A stretch of 64,000 nt of DNA, from the NCBI RefSeq assembly GCF_014193585.1, contig NZ_BLXY01000005.1:142846-206845 (forward strand). Reading direction: 5' to 3'. A program made the translations under genes and the position numbers. Below are positions 16,581 through 25,566 of the stretch, piece after piece (positions within the stretch are counted from its first letter, which is position 1; each line of letters begins with the position of its first letter). The notes beneath the pieces are model-generated. The model saw only the letters and a list, made by a program, of their open reading frames with translations. It was not told the origin of the DNA and did no database searches. Origin of the DNA: Geomonas paludis (GTDB lineage Bacteria > Desulfobacterota > Desulfuromonadia > Geobacterales > Geobacteraceae).

Positions 16581-17294
16581 CTACAGGAACTGCATCTTAT
16601 GTTTGAACCTAGGCTTCAGCAGAATGGTCCTGTTTTGCAGCATCTCCAGATCACCCTCTTGAACCAGCCGGTGCAACAACCTAGTCACCGTCTCCCGGGA
16701 TACAGAGGTGTACCCCGCCAGCTCCTTGTGGGTCAGCCTGAGCGCGATGACAGTACCACGAGCATCATTCACCCCGTGCAGTAGGCTCAAATGGTTGAGG
16801 ATCGATCGCAACCGTTGCTCTGCATCGGGCAAGGTAATTGCCTTGAGCACCAATTGGGCCTCCCGCAACCGCTGGCACAAAATCGCCACCAACTGTGCGA
16901 GAACCTTCTGGTTTTGTAAAAAAAAGGTGTCAAAGGTCTCCTTCGAGAGCAGGCCTATTTCGGTATCTTCCATGGCAATCACGGTCGCGGGAGCGGTCTT
17001 GGCATCGAGAAGAGCCATTTCACCGAAGATGTCACCGCGTTTGTGCACCGCCAGTATCCTTTCCGTCCCCTCAGCGCCAAGGTGAACAACACGAACCTTG
17101 CCGCTGAAAACTATGTACATGTACCTTGCCGTCTCCTCCTCAAGCAAAACGATCTGGTTCTTCTGAAATTTCTTCTCTACAATCCGGCGCAGCACCTCGT
17201 TGAACTCCGCGTCGTCGAGATGCGAGAACAGCGGTATGTTACGCAACACGCGGATGTGACCTGAAGCATCTGTCTCTTTTCCGGTCTTGACCAA
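16581..17294 (-). CDS. Crp/Fnr-family transcriptional regulator
   Basis: A 237-residue regulator. The N-terminal cyclic-nucleotide-binding-like domain (about 10-130) has RGDIFGEMALLD, the usual phosphate-binding-cassette region. The C-terminal winged helix has LTHKELAGYTSVSRETVTRLLHRL, a classical Crp recognition helix. No N-terminal cysteine cluster of the Fnr type is visible, so oxygen sensing through 4Fe-4S is unlikely. I chose the TTG at 17292-17294 because GGAGG lies six bases before it. The frame itself is open to 17405, but no ATG there has such a site. Its location next to both the exopolysaccharide promoter and the Tad genes suggests it regulates one or both. Confidence 0.88.
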   Translation of the reverse strand: MVKTGKETDASGHIRVLRNIPLFSHLDDAEFNEVLRRIVEKKFQKNQIVLLEEETARYMYIVFSGKVRVVHLGAEGTERILAVHKRGDIFGEMALLDAKTAPATVIAMEDTEIGLLSKETFDTFFLQNQKVLAQLVAILCQRLREAQLVLKAITLPDAEQRLRSILNHLSLLHGVNDARGTVIALRLTHKELAGYTSVSRETVTRLLHRLVQEGDLEMLQNRTILLKPRFKHKMQFL

Positions 17295-17401
17295 AGCACA
17301 CCTCCGCAGCCGTTCGTCTCGATAAGCCCGTCCTGTTCCAGGGGCGCAACAAGTTCTTGGCACGAGAAAGAAGGCCTGTCCGAATCCCGCTGACGGCCAC
17401 G

Positions 17402-18721
17402 TCACTTCGACAGCCGCAATATGTCCCGGTAAATGCTGTCGAAAGCGGCATCCAGTTCCGTTGCCTTCGCCGCATATGCAAAGATGCCGGCGGGCTGATC
17501 CGGCTTGTAGGTATCCACCCCTTTCACGTTGGCAAACCGTTTCATTATGTTCACCCCGAGTTCACTGCTGCCGTAGCCACAGTCGACCTCGTGGGTGGTC
17601 AACCGGGTGCCAAGGCCTATGGTGTAGATGACTATGGGCGTCCCGAGGGCGCCTGACTCGGCACGAGCGGCGTTGGCGATGTTTTCCGCCATGTTGCGCG
17701 CCGCCCGGTTTATGTTGCATAGGGTGTAGGGGATCTGCGAGGCGTCGGATGGGACGAAATTGCGCGTTCCGTCGGGGTTATAGGCGCTCACGCTGCCGGT
17801 GTAATCCCAACCCGGCAGGTACGTCATGCCGTAGGTCCCGATCAGGTGGTTGCGGCGATCAATAGCGAAGAGCTGCCCAATGTCCGTCGACTCGGATGAC
17901 ACGGAGCCGCGCACAGTGGTCCCGGCATCCGTCACAAAGTCACCGGCTACACCGTTGGGCGCTCCATCGGAAAAGAGGACGATGATCCTCAACCGGGACT
18001 GCTGACCGGGCGGTACGGTGTCCAGTTGGCGTTTTGCCAGCCGCAGCGCTTCCTCGACGTTGGTGTAACCGCCTACAGTTATGGCGTCTATGGCGTCGCT
18101 CACCTTGCCTTTGTTGAACCCTCTGCTGGCCGTTATGGAGGCGTCCTCCTCCGCACCCATGGCGAAATGGATCAAGCCGATCCTGTCGTTTCTTTCATCG
18201 AATTTATTGATGAAGTATTTGGCGGCCGACTTGAGCAGGGCCGCTGTTCCGGGGGGACTGGTAGGGGGATTCAGGGAACTGGTACTGTCCAGGACCAGGA
18301 TCAGGTCGAGGGAGGCGATAGTCGTTGTCCCCGTAGCCCCGACGGTGAAGCTGTTCCTGCCCAGGACCTTGGCGAAGTAGGCCGGGGCCGTGGCGGTCGT
18401 GCTCACAGTGACCTCCCACGACTTCGCGTTGTGGTCGTAGTTAAAGGAGGTGGAAGGAGGGGCAACCGCTGCCCCCAGAAGCCCGTTGGGATAGTTGACG
18501 GCGAAGAACTTGGCCGCCTCAGCACTCGCGGCCCCCTCCCCCTGAGCGATTGCCCTTCCCGCCGCCAATGCCGCGGCATCGACCGCGGCGCTCAGCTTGG
18601 TCTTCACCAGGTAGGCCATGCCCAGGTCGATGGCGAGCCCGATCATGGCCAGCAAGAAGACCGCCGCAGCGGCGAAGCCGACTACGACCTGACCGTTGTC
18701 TCCACGTGGACGGCATCTCAT
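17402..18721 (-). CDS. TadG-like pilus assembly protein with von Willebrand A domain
   Basis: A 439-residue protein. The N-terminus has a prepilin-like NGQVVVGFAAAAVFLL, a membrane helix and a TadE/TadG-like segment (LSAAVDAAALAAGRA). A VWA domain follows from about residue 135: LILVLDSTSS is the metal-ion-dependent adhesion site, VLFSDGAPNG the later strand and turn, and IYTIGLGTRL near the end. It is likely anchored in the inner membrane and exposed to the periplasm, working with the two TadE-like proteins encoded just upstream. GGGAGGGAAGG precedes the ATG. It is last in a three-gene minus-strand Tad operon, separated by about 107 bp from the regulator gene. Confidence 0.87.
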   Translation of the reverse strand: MRCRPRGDNGQVVVGFAAAAVFLLAMIGLAIDLGMAYLVKTKLSAAVDAAALAAGRAIAQGEGAASAEAAKFFAVNYPNGLLGAAVAPPSTSFNYDHNAKSWEVTVSTTATAPAYFAKVLGRNSFTVGATGTTTIASLDLILVLDSTSSLNPPTSPPGTAALLKSAAKYFINKFDERNDRIGLIHFAMGAEEDASITASRGFNKGKVSDAIDAITVGGYTNVEEALRLAKRQLDTVPPGQQSRLRIIVLFSDGAPNGVAGDFVTDAGTTVRGSVSSESTDIGQLFAIDRRNHLIGTYGMTYLPGWDYTGSVSAYNPDGTRNFVPSDASQIPYTLCNINRAARNMAENIANAARAESGALGTPIVIYTIGLGTRLTTHEVDCGYGSSELGVNIMKRFANVKGVDTYKPDQPAGIFAYAAKATELDAAFDSIYRDILRLSK

Positions 18722-18743
18722 ACCTTCCCTCCCCGTCGCGCTG

Positions 18744-19268
18744 TTAGAAGACGGTCCTCGAGTAAAACTGCTTCCCGACGGCTATGGCGCTGTTGGAAAA
18801 CAGGCTCCGGTAGTTGTAGAAAACCTCGACCACGTACGCCGTCTGTTCCGGTTTCAGGTCGAGGGAAGCCAGGTCGTTGGCGACAGGATTAGGTTCGGCC
18901 GACGTGGGGGTCCCGATCCTGCTATTTATGTCGCTTTGCGGGGTGCCCTTCGCCCAGCGGTCCTGGGCCTGGATCCGTTTCCCCTGCACAACCGTGATGA
19001 ACATCATCCCCCTCTCCGTCATGTCCAGCGGTTGTGCGGTCGCTGCCAGTACGTCCATGACGGCCTGGGGATTGTTCTGCAGCCCCGGCGCCGGGCGCGA
19101 CGCAAGGTTGGCCCCCTCGCGGCTCATGTTGGAGATGGTGTTGCTGGCCCTGATGGCGCACGCGAAGTCGTAGAGCGCGAGCATAAGCAGAGCGAACACG
19201 AGCAGGAGCAGGGAGAATTCCACCAGAGCCTGCCCCCTGCCGTTATGCGAGCGGCCCGCAAGTTTCAT
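18744..19268 (-). CDS. TadE-like pseudopilin
   Basis: A 174-residue protein. GRGQALVEFSLLLLVFALLM near the N-terminus is the TadE hallmark: a Gly before the cleavage point, then QALVEF and a single hydrophobic helix. The prepilin peptidase would cut after that Gly. The rest is a periplasmic domain without a recognised motif. The start overlaps the stop of the preceding TadE-like gene as ATGA. TadE and TadF are minor pseudopilins needed for Flp pilus assembly. Confidence 0.87.
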   Translation of the reverse strand: MKLAGRSHNGRGQALVEFSLLLLVFALLMLALYDFACAIRASNTISNMSREGANLASRPAPGLQNNPQAVMDVLAATAQPLDMTERGMMFITVVQGKRIQAQDRWAKGTPQSDINSRIGTPTSAEPNPVANDLASLDLKPEQTAYVVEVFYNYRSLFSNSAIAVGKQFYSRTVF

Positions 19269-19756
19269 GGTCCACCCTTCTCGGGAAAGTTTTCGTTTGC
19301 CATCGCCGACCTCACCGTGAAGGTGTAGGCTCCGCCGGTAAGGATCGGCTTCAGGACGGGCGTCAAAAGCGGACAGGTGTAGGTCAGGCTGACCACGATG
19401 ATCTGGTTCTTCTCCCCCGGCTCATTCTGCGTCGGTGTTCCGGTATAGTTGGCAAAGTTCACCTGGGTCGGGTCCACTACGCTAATGCGCGGCTCCTTGG
19501 GGACGTGAAGGTTGCGGTCGTAGAGCCCCACAGACTGCTCCCGAATCCTTTCGATCAACGACTCCCTCCGCCCCATACCCGGCTGGGTCTGGCCAGTTAT
19601 CGCATATCGGGTCCCCTCCCGGACTGCATGCTGCATGGTCAGGTTGACAAAGAACATCCAGGCCAGGTCGCAGACCGCGAAACCTAGAAAGGCCACCACT
19701 GCGAGCAGTAGCGCGAACTCCACCAGCGCCTGACCCTTCCTGTTCCGCATAGCCAT
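19265..19756 (-). CDS. TadE/TadF-like pseudopilin
   Basis: A 163-residue protein beginning MAMRNRKGQALVEFALLL, again with the Gly/QALVEF processing motif and one hydrophobic helix, then a periplasmic region. It is shorter than its neighbour and is first in the minus-strand Tad operon. GAGGGTGGGG lies directly before the ATG at 19756. An alternative ATG two codons in would also work. Whether it is TadE or TadF cannot be told from sequence alone. Confidence 0.85.
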   Translation of the reverse strand: MAMRNRKGQALVEFALLLAVVAFLGFAVCDLAWMFFVNLTMQHAVREGTRYAITGQTQPGMGRRESLIERIREQSVGLYDRNLHVPKEPRISVVDPTQVNFANYTGTPTQNEPGEKNQIIVVSLTYTCPLLTPVLKPILTGGAYTFTVRSAMANENFPEKGGP

Positions 19757-19830
19757 GTCCCCACCCTCTAACACCCCTGGCGGCCCCTTTGCCCCTGGCA
19801 ATTGCGGGGGGGCGGTCCAAAACGCACCCC

Positions 19831-19858
19831 AGTATAAATTAGAAGACACCAATTTCAA
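19831..19858 (-). promoter_or_regulatory. Sigma70-type promoter of the tadE-tadE-tadG operon
   Basis: On the minus strand TTGAAA (19853-19858) and TATACT (19831-19836) are separated by 16 bases, about 75 bases before the first ATG. The spacing and -10 box are the same as at the exopolysaccharide promoter. Confidence 0.6.
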
Positions 19859-20272
19859 GGCACCGGCTTCAGATGCCGGCTGCGCCTTTCCAGAACCCGT
19901 TGCGTATGACGCTCCTTTTACAGGAGGACCCCGCTCCTCCCCATCCGGGCAACCACCTCGCCGACTCCCTTTCCGAAAAAAATCGCTTGCAGTTTTTTTC
20001 CGGCGTCGTACTATTTTTAAATATTTTTAATTTTTAACACTTTTATAAAGTAAAGCAAAAAATTACTGAACTAAAATTTCATATTTACATCACGACATGT
20101 AAGATTTTCCAAATTTTACCTACCATAACCGATACAAATATGACAGTTACACCAGCTATAACATCAAACTTTTCAGCCTTTAACAGTAGCTGTTACAGCA
20201 AATCCAGAAGGAGACTCGTGGTTGCCGATTCACAAAGGTCGTACAACTCAGCCCAACAAAGGAGGTGTCATC
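19859..20272. promoter_or_regulatory. AT-rich divergent control region between the two Tad operons
   Basis: A stretch of about 410 bp with no gene. Positions 19980-20170 are strongly AT-rich with repeated A and T tracts, unlike the GC-rich coding sequence on both sides, as expected for bent regulatory DNA. For the pilin direction, TATAAC at 20157-20162 could be a -10 box, but no convincing -35 is visible. I see no sigma54-type GG-N10-GC element. A palindrome at 20181-20195 is listed separately. Confidence 0.55.
20181..20195. promoter_or_regulatory. Operator-like palindrome upstream of flp
   Basis: TAACAGTAGCTGTTA is a perfect 6+3+6 inverted repeat lying just downstream of a possible -10 box and about 80 bases before the pilin start. 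A related GTTACA string occurs at 20146-20151 and again at 20192-20197. It is a candidate site for a repressor of pilin expression. Confidence 0.4.
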
Positions 20273-20464
20273 ATGTTCGAAAAATTGAAGAAAACAGGAA
20301 GGAAAATGAAGGACGCCCTGAAAAGCAACAGGGGGCAAGGGTTGGTCGAGTACGCGCTGATACTGGTGCTTATCGCGATCGTCGTAATCCTCGCAGTGAG
20401 AACTCTGGGAACAACCACAAGGAACATTTTCCAGAACGTGAACACGGAACTGACGAAGCCTTGA
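20273..20464 (+). CDS. flp: Flp/Fap-type major pilin
   Basis: A 63-residue prepilin. A basic leader is followed by NRGQGLVEYALILVLIAIVV. Cleavage after Gly21 leaves a mature 42-residue pilin with the Flp signature G/x4-E-Y (Glu26, Tyr27) and one hydrophobic helix. GGAGGTG precedes the ATG at 20273. A longer frame from 20222 has no such site. A strong hairpin follows the stop, which would let pilin mRNA accumulate separately from the assembly genes. It is the structural subunit for the machinery encoded downstream. Confidence 0.93.
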   Translation: MFEKLKKTGRKMKDALKSNRGQGLVEYALILVLIAIVVILAVRTLGTTTRNIFQNVNTELTKP

Positions 20465-20482
20465 CGAAGTAACCGCTATCTT

Positions 20483-20521
20483 GCCACCTGTGGGGAGGAT
20501 GCAGCGCTCCCCTCAGGTGGC
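20483..20521 (+). terminator. Hairpin after flp (partial terminator or mRNA stabiliser)
   Basis: GCCACCTG and GGGGAG pair with CTCCCC and CAGGTGGC around a nine-base loop, with one T-T mismatch. Only a short T run follows, so read-through into cpaB is likely. This is a usual arrangement between an abundant pilin and its assembly genes. Confidence 0.7.
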
Positions 20522-20541
20522 TTTGGCGCATTCAGGAGGGG

Positions 20542-20711
20542 AGCAGGTGCCTCCGCGGGTGGAAAAATCGCCTACCCCAGCACCTGCTACCGCAGCAATC
20601 GCCACGTCCTCACCGAACAGCAATCCCTGGGCGGACCCCCCCGGGGATTCAGATATTCACGCTTTGGCTGGTCCCTTATCACCGGGCACGAGGCCTTTGC
20701 TACGGCCTGCC
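20542..20711 (+). promoter_or_regulatory. Structured 5' leader upstream of cpaB
   Basis: The 227 bp between the flp hairpin and cpaB hold no credible gene but show successive inverted repeats: AGCAGGTGC (20542-20550) with GCACCTGCT (20580-20588) enclosing a smaller GGGTGG/CCTACCC stem, AATCCCTGGG (20622-20631) with CCCGGGGATT (20640-20649), and GGCA..GGCC with GGCC..TGCC (20685-20711). I could not match it to a riboswitch class from memory. It may be a folded leader or simply GC-rich chance pairing. Confidence 0.4.
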
Positions 20712-20748
20712 GTCCGGTTCCGGTCGAGCAAAAGAGGAGGAACGGACT

Positions 20749-21615
20749 ATGACCCGCCCCAACGCAGTCGCAGTAGTCTCGGTCTTCTCACTGCTATTCG
20801 CCGTGGCTGCCGGCTGGCTCACCTACGGTTACCTGCAGAGGGAGATGGACAGCGTCAAGGCCGTCCAGCCGCAGAGAATCGTAGTTGCCGCAGCGGACAT
20901 CCCTATCGGCTCAGCGATCAAGCCATCGCAAGTGAAGATCACCTCCTGGCCCAAGGACAGCATCCCGCCCGGCAGCGCCAATGATGCCGAGACCGTGGTC
21001 AGCAGGGTGGCCATTCGTCCCATCACCAAGGGGGATGCCATCACCGAGCCCAAGCTCAAGCCGAAGACCGGGGCGACGGGAAGCGGTTTCATGACCTATG
21101 TCGTGCCCCAGGGGCACCGTGCCGTGACGGTCGCAGTCAACGAAGTGGCGGGGGTGGCAGGTTTTCTCACCCCAAGCGACCGCGTCGACGTCATCGTGAC
21201 CACCCCTCTTCCCGGCAACGAGAAGGAGAGCATCAGCAAGATCGTGCTGGAGAACGTGCCGGTGCTGGCCACCGGGCAGATCACCGACCAGAAGGAAGGC
21301 AAGCCGGTCGTGGTACCGACAGTGACCCTCGACCTGGTCCCCGAGGACGCGGAAAAGCTGGTGCTGTCGGCAAGCAAAGGTTCCCTGCAGCTTTTGCTGA
21401 GGAACATCTCGGACACCTCTCATGTCGAGTCCCGGGGGGCGACCATCGGTAAGGTGCTGGGGGGCTTCGAGCCGGTCCGGGTAAAGACCGTGGAGCGCCG
21501 CGTGGCGACACCTCCCCCCGCCCCCAGACCGGTTGCCGTGGTCAAGGCGCCCCCCTCGCACACCCTGGAGATCGTCAGGGGAACCGAGAAAACGTCGAGG
21601 CAATACCCGGAATGA
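20749..21615 (+). CDS. cpaB: Flp pilus assembly protein CpaB/RcpC
   Basis: A 288-residue protein with an N-terminal membrane helix (about 8-28), a SAF/beta-clip domain (VVAAADIPIGSAIKPSQV), then the RcpC domain containing HRAVTVAVNEVAGVAGFLTP and DRVDVIVT. The proline-rich tail (about 245-265) is not conserved in the family. CpaB is a periplasmic partner of the secretin and is thought to contact peptidoglycan. AGAGGAGG precedes the start. The gene is 40 bases ahead of cpaC and begins the assembly operon. Confidence 0.92.
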   Translation: MTRPNAVAVVSVFSLLFAVAAGWLTYGYLQREMDSVKAVQPQRIVVAAADIPIGSAIKPSQVKITSWPKDSIPPGSANDAETVVSRVAIRPITKGDAITEPKLKPKTGATGSGFMTYVVPQGHRAVTVAVNEVAGVAGFLTPSDRVDVIVTTPLPGNEKESISKIVLENVPVLATGQITDQKEGKPVVVPTVTLDLVPEDAEKLVLSASKGSLQLLLRNISDTSHVESRGATIGKVLGGFEPVRVKTVERRVATPPPAPRPVAVVKAPPSHTLEIVRGTEKTSRQYPE

Positions 21616-21655
21616 CCATGGCCGTTAAATACATCAAGTAAGGACGAGGTGGCCT

Positions 21656-23005
21656 ATGAATCTCCTCCCCTCCAAGAGAGGCTTCATGCTGGTTGCGCTG
21701 CTGGTCATGCTCGGGGCCAATTGCGCCTGGGCAGGCGTGCCGACCACGGTGGTCGTCAACAAGGGCGTGGTGTTGAGCCTTAAACATCCGGCCCGCTACG
21801 TGACCGTCACGGACAAGAACATCGTCGACCTCCCCGACCCGCCCAGGCGCAACCAGCTCTTGATCAACGGCAGGAAGATCGGGACCACCAACGTGATCGT
21901 GTGGGAGGAGAACAGCGACCAGCCCATCTTCTTCGACGTGCGCGTGGTAGGGGACCGGGAGACCGTGGAGTCGCAACTGCGCGACTTCGCCCCCGACGAC
22001 AACATCAGCGTCGACTACGCCGACGACACCCTTGTCCTCTCGGGGACGGTCGGCTGCGAGAGCACGGGGAAAAGGGCGGAGGAAATCGCCAAGGCCTACG
22101 CCCCCAAGGTGCTGAACCACATCACGGTGGACCAGCCGCTCCAGGTCTTGCTGCAGGTCAAGGTGGCGCAGGTGGACCGGACCTCGCTCAAGAAACTGGG
22201 CGTGAGCGCCCTGGTAACCGGCAGTAGCGGCGAAGGTTTCTACAACCTCATCGGCGCCCCCAACGGCAGTTCGACGGTCACGAGTTCCGACGGTGTCAGG
22301 AGCAGCTCCACCCACGCCACGGGTATCGCCGGCAGTATACCCGGACTCGGCAGCTTCAACCCCCTGGACAGCTTCACCGCCGGGGTCTCCTACTTCCCGG
22401 CCGGCATCGGTGTGGTGCTCCAGGCGCTGAGCAACAAGGGGCTCGCCAAGATCCTCGCGGAACCGAACCTCCTGGTGAAAAGCGGCTCGGAAGGGAATTT
22501 CCTGGCGGGGAGCGAGATCCCCTACAGCGTGATCACCAGCCTCGGCGCGGCGGCCACCACCACCATCGTCTACAAGACGGTGGGCGTGAAGCTCAAGTTC
22601 AACCCCGAGGTACGCCCCAGCGGCATGATCAGCCTCAAGATCGACCCCGCCGAGGTGAGCAGCGTCGCGGGCACCCTTCCGGTGAACGGCTACCCCATCA
22701 TAGACAGCCGCAACGTCAGCACCAGCGTCGAGCTGCGCGAAGGGGAAAGCCTGGTCCTGGCCGGCCTGCTGCAGGAAGAGCAGATCAAGAACATGTCCAA
22801 GATCCCGATCCTGGGGGACATCCCGATCCTCGGTGCGCTGTTCCGGGCCACGGACAAGGAGATCCGGGAGAGGGACCTGGTCTTCTTCATCACCCCGAAG
22901 ATCGTGAAACCCGCCGCGCCGGGAGCCACCACCCCGCTGCCGACCGATCGGAAAGACCCCCGCGAGGAGAGACAGTTCGACTGGATTCCCAAGCTTCCCA
23001 GATGA
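21656..23005 (+). CDS. cpaC: Outer-membrane secretin CpaC/RcpA
   Basis: A 449-residue protein with a signal peptide ending around NCAWAG. The pilus-assembly N-domain is followed by a BON-like segment (LVLSGTVGCESTGKRAEEIA) and the secretin homology region (about 150-430): LQVLLQVKVAQVD, ILAEPNLLVKSGSEGNFLAG and VELREGESLVLAGLLQEE, ending near DLVFFITPKIV. It forms the outer-membrane channel for the Flp fibre. No pilotin gene is visible nearby. GAGGTGG precedes the ATG. Confidence 0.94.
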   Translation: MNLLPSKRGFMLVALLVMLGANCAWAGVPTTVVVNKGVVLSLKHPARYVTVTDKNIVDLPDPPRRNQLLINGRKIGTTNVIVWEENSDQPIFFDVRVVGDRETVESQLRDFAPDDNISVDYADDTLVLSGTVGCESTGKRAEEIAKAYAPKVLNHITVDQPLQVLLQVKVAQVDRTSLKKLGVSALVTGSSGEGFYNLIGAPNGSSTVTSSDGVRSSSTHATGIAGSIPGLGSFNPLDSFTAGVSYFPAGIGVVLQALSNKGLAKILAEPNLLVKSGSEGNFLAGSEIPYSVITSLGAAATTTIVYKTVGVKLKFNPEVRPSGMISLKIDPAEVSSVAGTLPVNGYPIIDSRNVSTSVELREGESLVLAGLLQEEQIKNMSKIPILGDIPILGALFRATDKEIRERDLVFFITPKIVKPAAPGATTPLPTDRKDPREERQFDWIPKLPR

Positions 23006-23071
23006 GAGCGGACGGAGCCGTTTGCCGTCCAGCGTGACACCGGGCAAACCTCCGGTAAAGGGGCTCGTGAG

Positions 23072-24196
23072 ATGACTTCCCAGTTTTCCATCGCCATCAT
23101 AGACGAGGACAAGCTCTCCAGGGATGCTCTGCTCTCCTCCCTGAAGCCTTACGCGGACTCCATCACCCTGGCCGGGTCCATCGAACATGTCAGCCACCCC
23201 TCGTCGCTGCAGAAAGGGGCTCCCAACGTGGTGTTCCTCGGGGTCGCCCGCGTCGAACAGGGGATCAAGGACATCCGGACCATCACCGCCCAGTTCCCAA
23301 GGGCGTCGGTGATCGCCTGCTCCTCGGAGAAGAACGTCGAGGGATTCCTGGCCCTCATGCGCGCAGGTGCCGTGGAATACCTGCTGCGCCCCATCGGGCC
23401 GGAGGAGCTCAACCTTTCCCTGCAGAAGGTGAGCCGGCTGATCTTCGCCGCAACAGCCGAAGAACCGGCGCCGTCCGGGAAGATCCTGGCGGTGTACAAC
23501 CCGGTCGGCGGCATGGGCACCACCACGGTCGCCGTCAACCTCGCCGCCGCGCTGGCGGCCGAAGGGGCCAAGGTGGCCCTGGTGGACCTGAACCTCGAGG
23601 CGGGGGACGTGAACACCTTCCTCAACCTGAACCCCGCCTACACCCTGAGCAGCGTGACCACCAACATCGACCGGCTCGATGCGGACTTCCTGATGAGCGT
23701 GATGACGCGCCACGCCTCCGGCCCCTACATCCTGACCGAACCGCTGGAAGTGGACGAGGCGGTCTCCATCACGCCGGACCAGATCCAGCGCATGCTCGAG
23801 CTGCTCAAGAAGATGTTCACCTACGTGGTGGTGGACTGCGCCGGGCTGCTGGCCGGTTGCAACCTGACCATCCTGGACAGCGCGGACCTCATCCTTTTCA
23901 ACACCACGCTCAGCCTCCCCGGTCTCAAGAACACCAAGCGCTACCTGCTGGCCCTGGCCAACCGGGGGCATGACCGGGACCGGGTGAAACTGGTCATCAA
24001 CAGGTACCTGCCCAAGTCCGACATCCAGCTCAAGGACGCGGAAAAGGTGCTGGGGGTTCCGGTGTACCAGGCCATCCCCAACAACTACGCCGACGTGGTG
24101 TCGTCGGTCAACAAGGGGATGCCGGTGGTGCATCTGCTCCCGAAATCCCCGGTGACCAAGGCCATCCTGGGGCTTGCGGAGCGGGTCAAACGGTAA
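23072..24196 (+). CDS. cpaE: CpaE/TadZ-type localisation ATPase
   Basis: A 374-residue protein with an N-terminal receiver-like domain (about 1-125) and a ParA/MinD-like domain. The receiver has IIDED but the phospho-acceptor strand reads VVFLGVA, lacking aspartate, so it is probably not phosphorylated. The ATPase loop reads GGMGTTTVAVNLA and lacks the lysine pair of MinD, a deviation common in CpaE/TadZ proteins. VVVDCAG matches Walker B. The protein is expected to place the Tad machine at a cell pole. It sits in the standard position between secretin and CpaF. Confidence 0.9.
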   Translation: MTSQFSIAIIDEDKLSRDALLSSLKPYADSITLAGSIEHVSHPSSLQKGAPNVVFLGVARVEQGIKDIRTITAQFPRASVIACSSEKNVEGFLALMRAGAVEYLLRPIGPEELNLSLQKVSRLIFAATAEEPAPSGKILAVYNPVGGMGTTTVAVNLAAALAAEGAKVALVDLNLEAGDVNTFLNLNPAYTLSSVTTNIDRLDADFLMSVMTRHASGPYILTEPLEVDEAVSITPDQIQRMLELLKKMFTYVVVDCAGLLAGCNLTILDSADLILFNTTLSLPGLKNTKRYLLALANRGHDRDRVKLVINRYLPKSDIQLKDAEKVLGVPVYQAIPNNYADVVSSVNKGMPVVHLLPKSPVTKAILGLAERVKR

Positions 24197-24252
24197 CCGG
24201 AGCGCCGCGCCCCGGCCGCAGCGTCGCGCGGGGTGCCCGCGAGGGGGGAGCC

Positions 24253-25557
24253 ATGTTGCTTGAGGACGGATTGAAACCAGCGGTCCCGACGGCCGACGAC
24301 GACCAGTTGCGGGACATGAAGACGCGCATCCACCGGCGCCTGATCGACACCATCGACCTGGCCAAGATGGACCTGATGAGAAACAGCGAGGTGGTCTCGG
24401 AAATCAGGAGCGTGATCGAAAGCCTGATCGTGGGGGAGGGGATCCCCCTGAACCAGAAAGAGCGGGACCGGCTGGTGGTGGAAATACAGCACGAGACCTT
24501 CGGCCTGGGCCCCCTCGAACCGCTCCTCTCCGATGACCAGGTCTCGGACATCCTGGTCAACAACTGCAACAACGTCTACGTCGAGCGCCAGGGGAAACTG
24601 GTCAAGACCGAGGTCCGCTTCCGCGACAACGCGCACCTGATGCGGATCATCGAACGGATCGTCTCCAAGGTCGGGCGCCGCATCGACGAGTCCGCCCCCT
24701 ACGTCGACGCCAGGCTTCCCGACGGTTCCCGCGTCAACGCCATCATCCCGCCGCTGGCCCTGGACGGCCCGGTGCTCTCCATCCGGCGCTTCGGCCGCGA
24801 CCCGCTCAGCATGAGAGACCTGATCCAACTGGAGACCCTCGACGAGCGGATGGCGGAGCTTTTGGAGGGGGCGGTGCAAACCAGGCTGAACATCCTGATC
24901 TCCGGCGGGACCGGCACCGGCAAGACCACCCTTTTGAACGTCCTCTCCGCCTTCATCCCCTCCGACGAGCGCCTGGTGACCATCGAGGACTCGGCGGAGC
25001 TGCACCTGAATCAGGACCACGTGGTGCGCCTGGAAACCAGGCTCCCCAACCTGGAGGGGAGGGGCGAGGTGACCTCGCGCGACCTGCTGCGCAACGCGCT
25101 CAGGATGAGGCCGGACCGCATCATCATCGGCGAGGTGCGCGGCGCCGAGGCGCTGGACCTTTTGCAGGCCATGAACACCGGCCACGACGGCTCCCTCTCC
25201 ACGGTCCACGCCAACACCACCCGCGACGCCCTGTCCCGCCTGGAGACCATGGTGCTCATGGCGGGGGTGGACCTTCCGGAGCGGGCGGTCAAGGAGCAGC
25301 TGGCCTCGGCGCTCAACATCGTGCTGCAGCTGGTGAGGTTCTCCGACGGCACCCGCAAGGTGGTCAAGCTCTCCGAGATCACCGGCATGGAGGGAGGCAC
25401 CATCGTCATGCACGACATCATGGTCTTCCAGCAAAGGGGAATCGACCCCGAAGGGCGGGTGATCGGGTCGTTCCGCGCCACCGGGGTGAGGCCGCTCTTC
25501 GCCGAGCGTTTCAGACTCTTCGGGCACGAGCTCCCGGAGATGATGTTCCGGAATTAG
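24253..25557 (+). CDS. cpaF: CpaF/TadA secretion ATPase
   Basis: A 434-residue type II/IV secretion ATPase. Features in order: an N-terminal helical region, [20 protein letters not shown], the Walker A loop [16 protein letters not shown], an aspartate/glutamate box [12 protein letters not shown], Walker [18 protein letters not shown], and a histidine box [13 protein letters not shown]. All catalytic residues appear intact. It forms the cytoplasmic hexamer that drives Flp assembly with TadB and TadC. GGGGGAG is placed just before the ATG. Confidence 0.95.
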   Translation: MLLEDGLKPAVPTADDDQLRDMKTRIHRRLIDTIDLAKMDLMRNSEVVSEIRSVIESLIVGEGIPLNQKERDRLVVEIQHETFGLGPLEPLLSDDQVSDILVNNCNNVYVERQGKLVKTEVRFRDNAHLMRIIERIVSKVGRRIDESAPYVDARLPDGSRVNAIIPPLALDGPVLSIRRFGRDPLSMRDLIQLETLDERMAELLEGAVQTRLNILISGGTGTGKTTLLNVLSAFIPSDERLVTIEDSAELHLNQDHVVRLETRLPNLEGRGEVTSRDLLRNALRMRPDRIIIGEVRGAEALDLLQAMNTGHDGSLSTVHANTTRDALSRLETMVLMAGVDLPERAVKEQLASALNIVLQLVRFSDGTRKVVKLSEITGMEGGTIVMHDIMVFQQRGIDPEGRVIGSFRATGVRPLFAERFRLFGHELPEMMFRN

Positions 25558-25566
25558 GAGCCGAGC

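Noticed and set aside
19859..20272. Sigma54 promoter for flp, as known for type IV pilin genes in this group
   Set aside because: No GG-N10-GC pair with TGGCAC/TTGC-like flanks was found upstream of flp.
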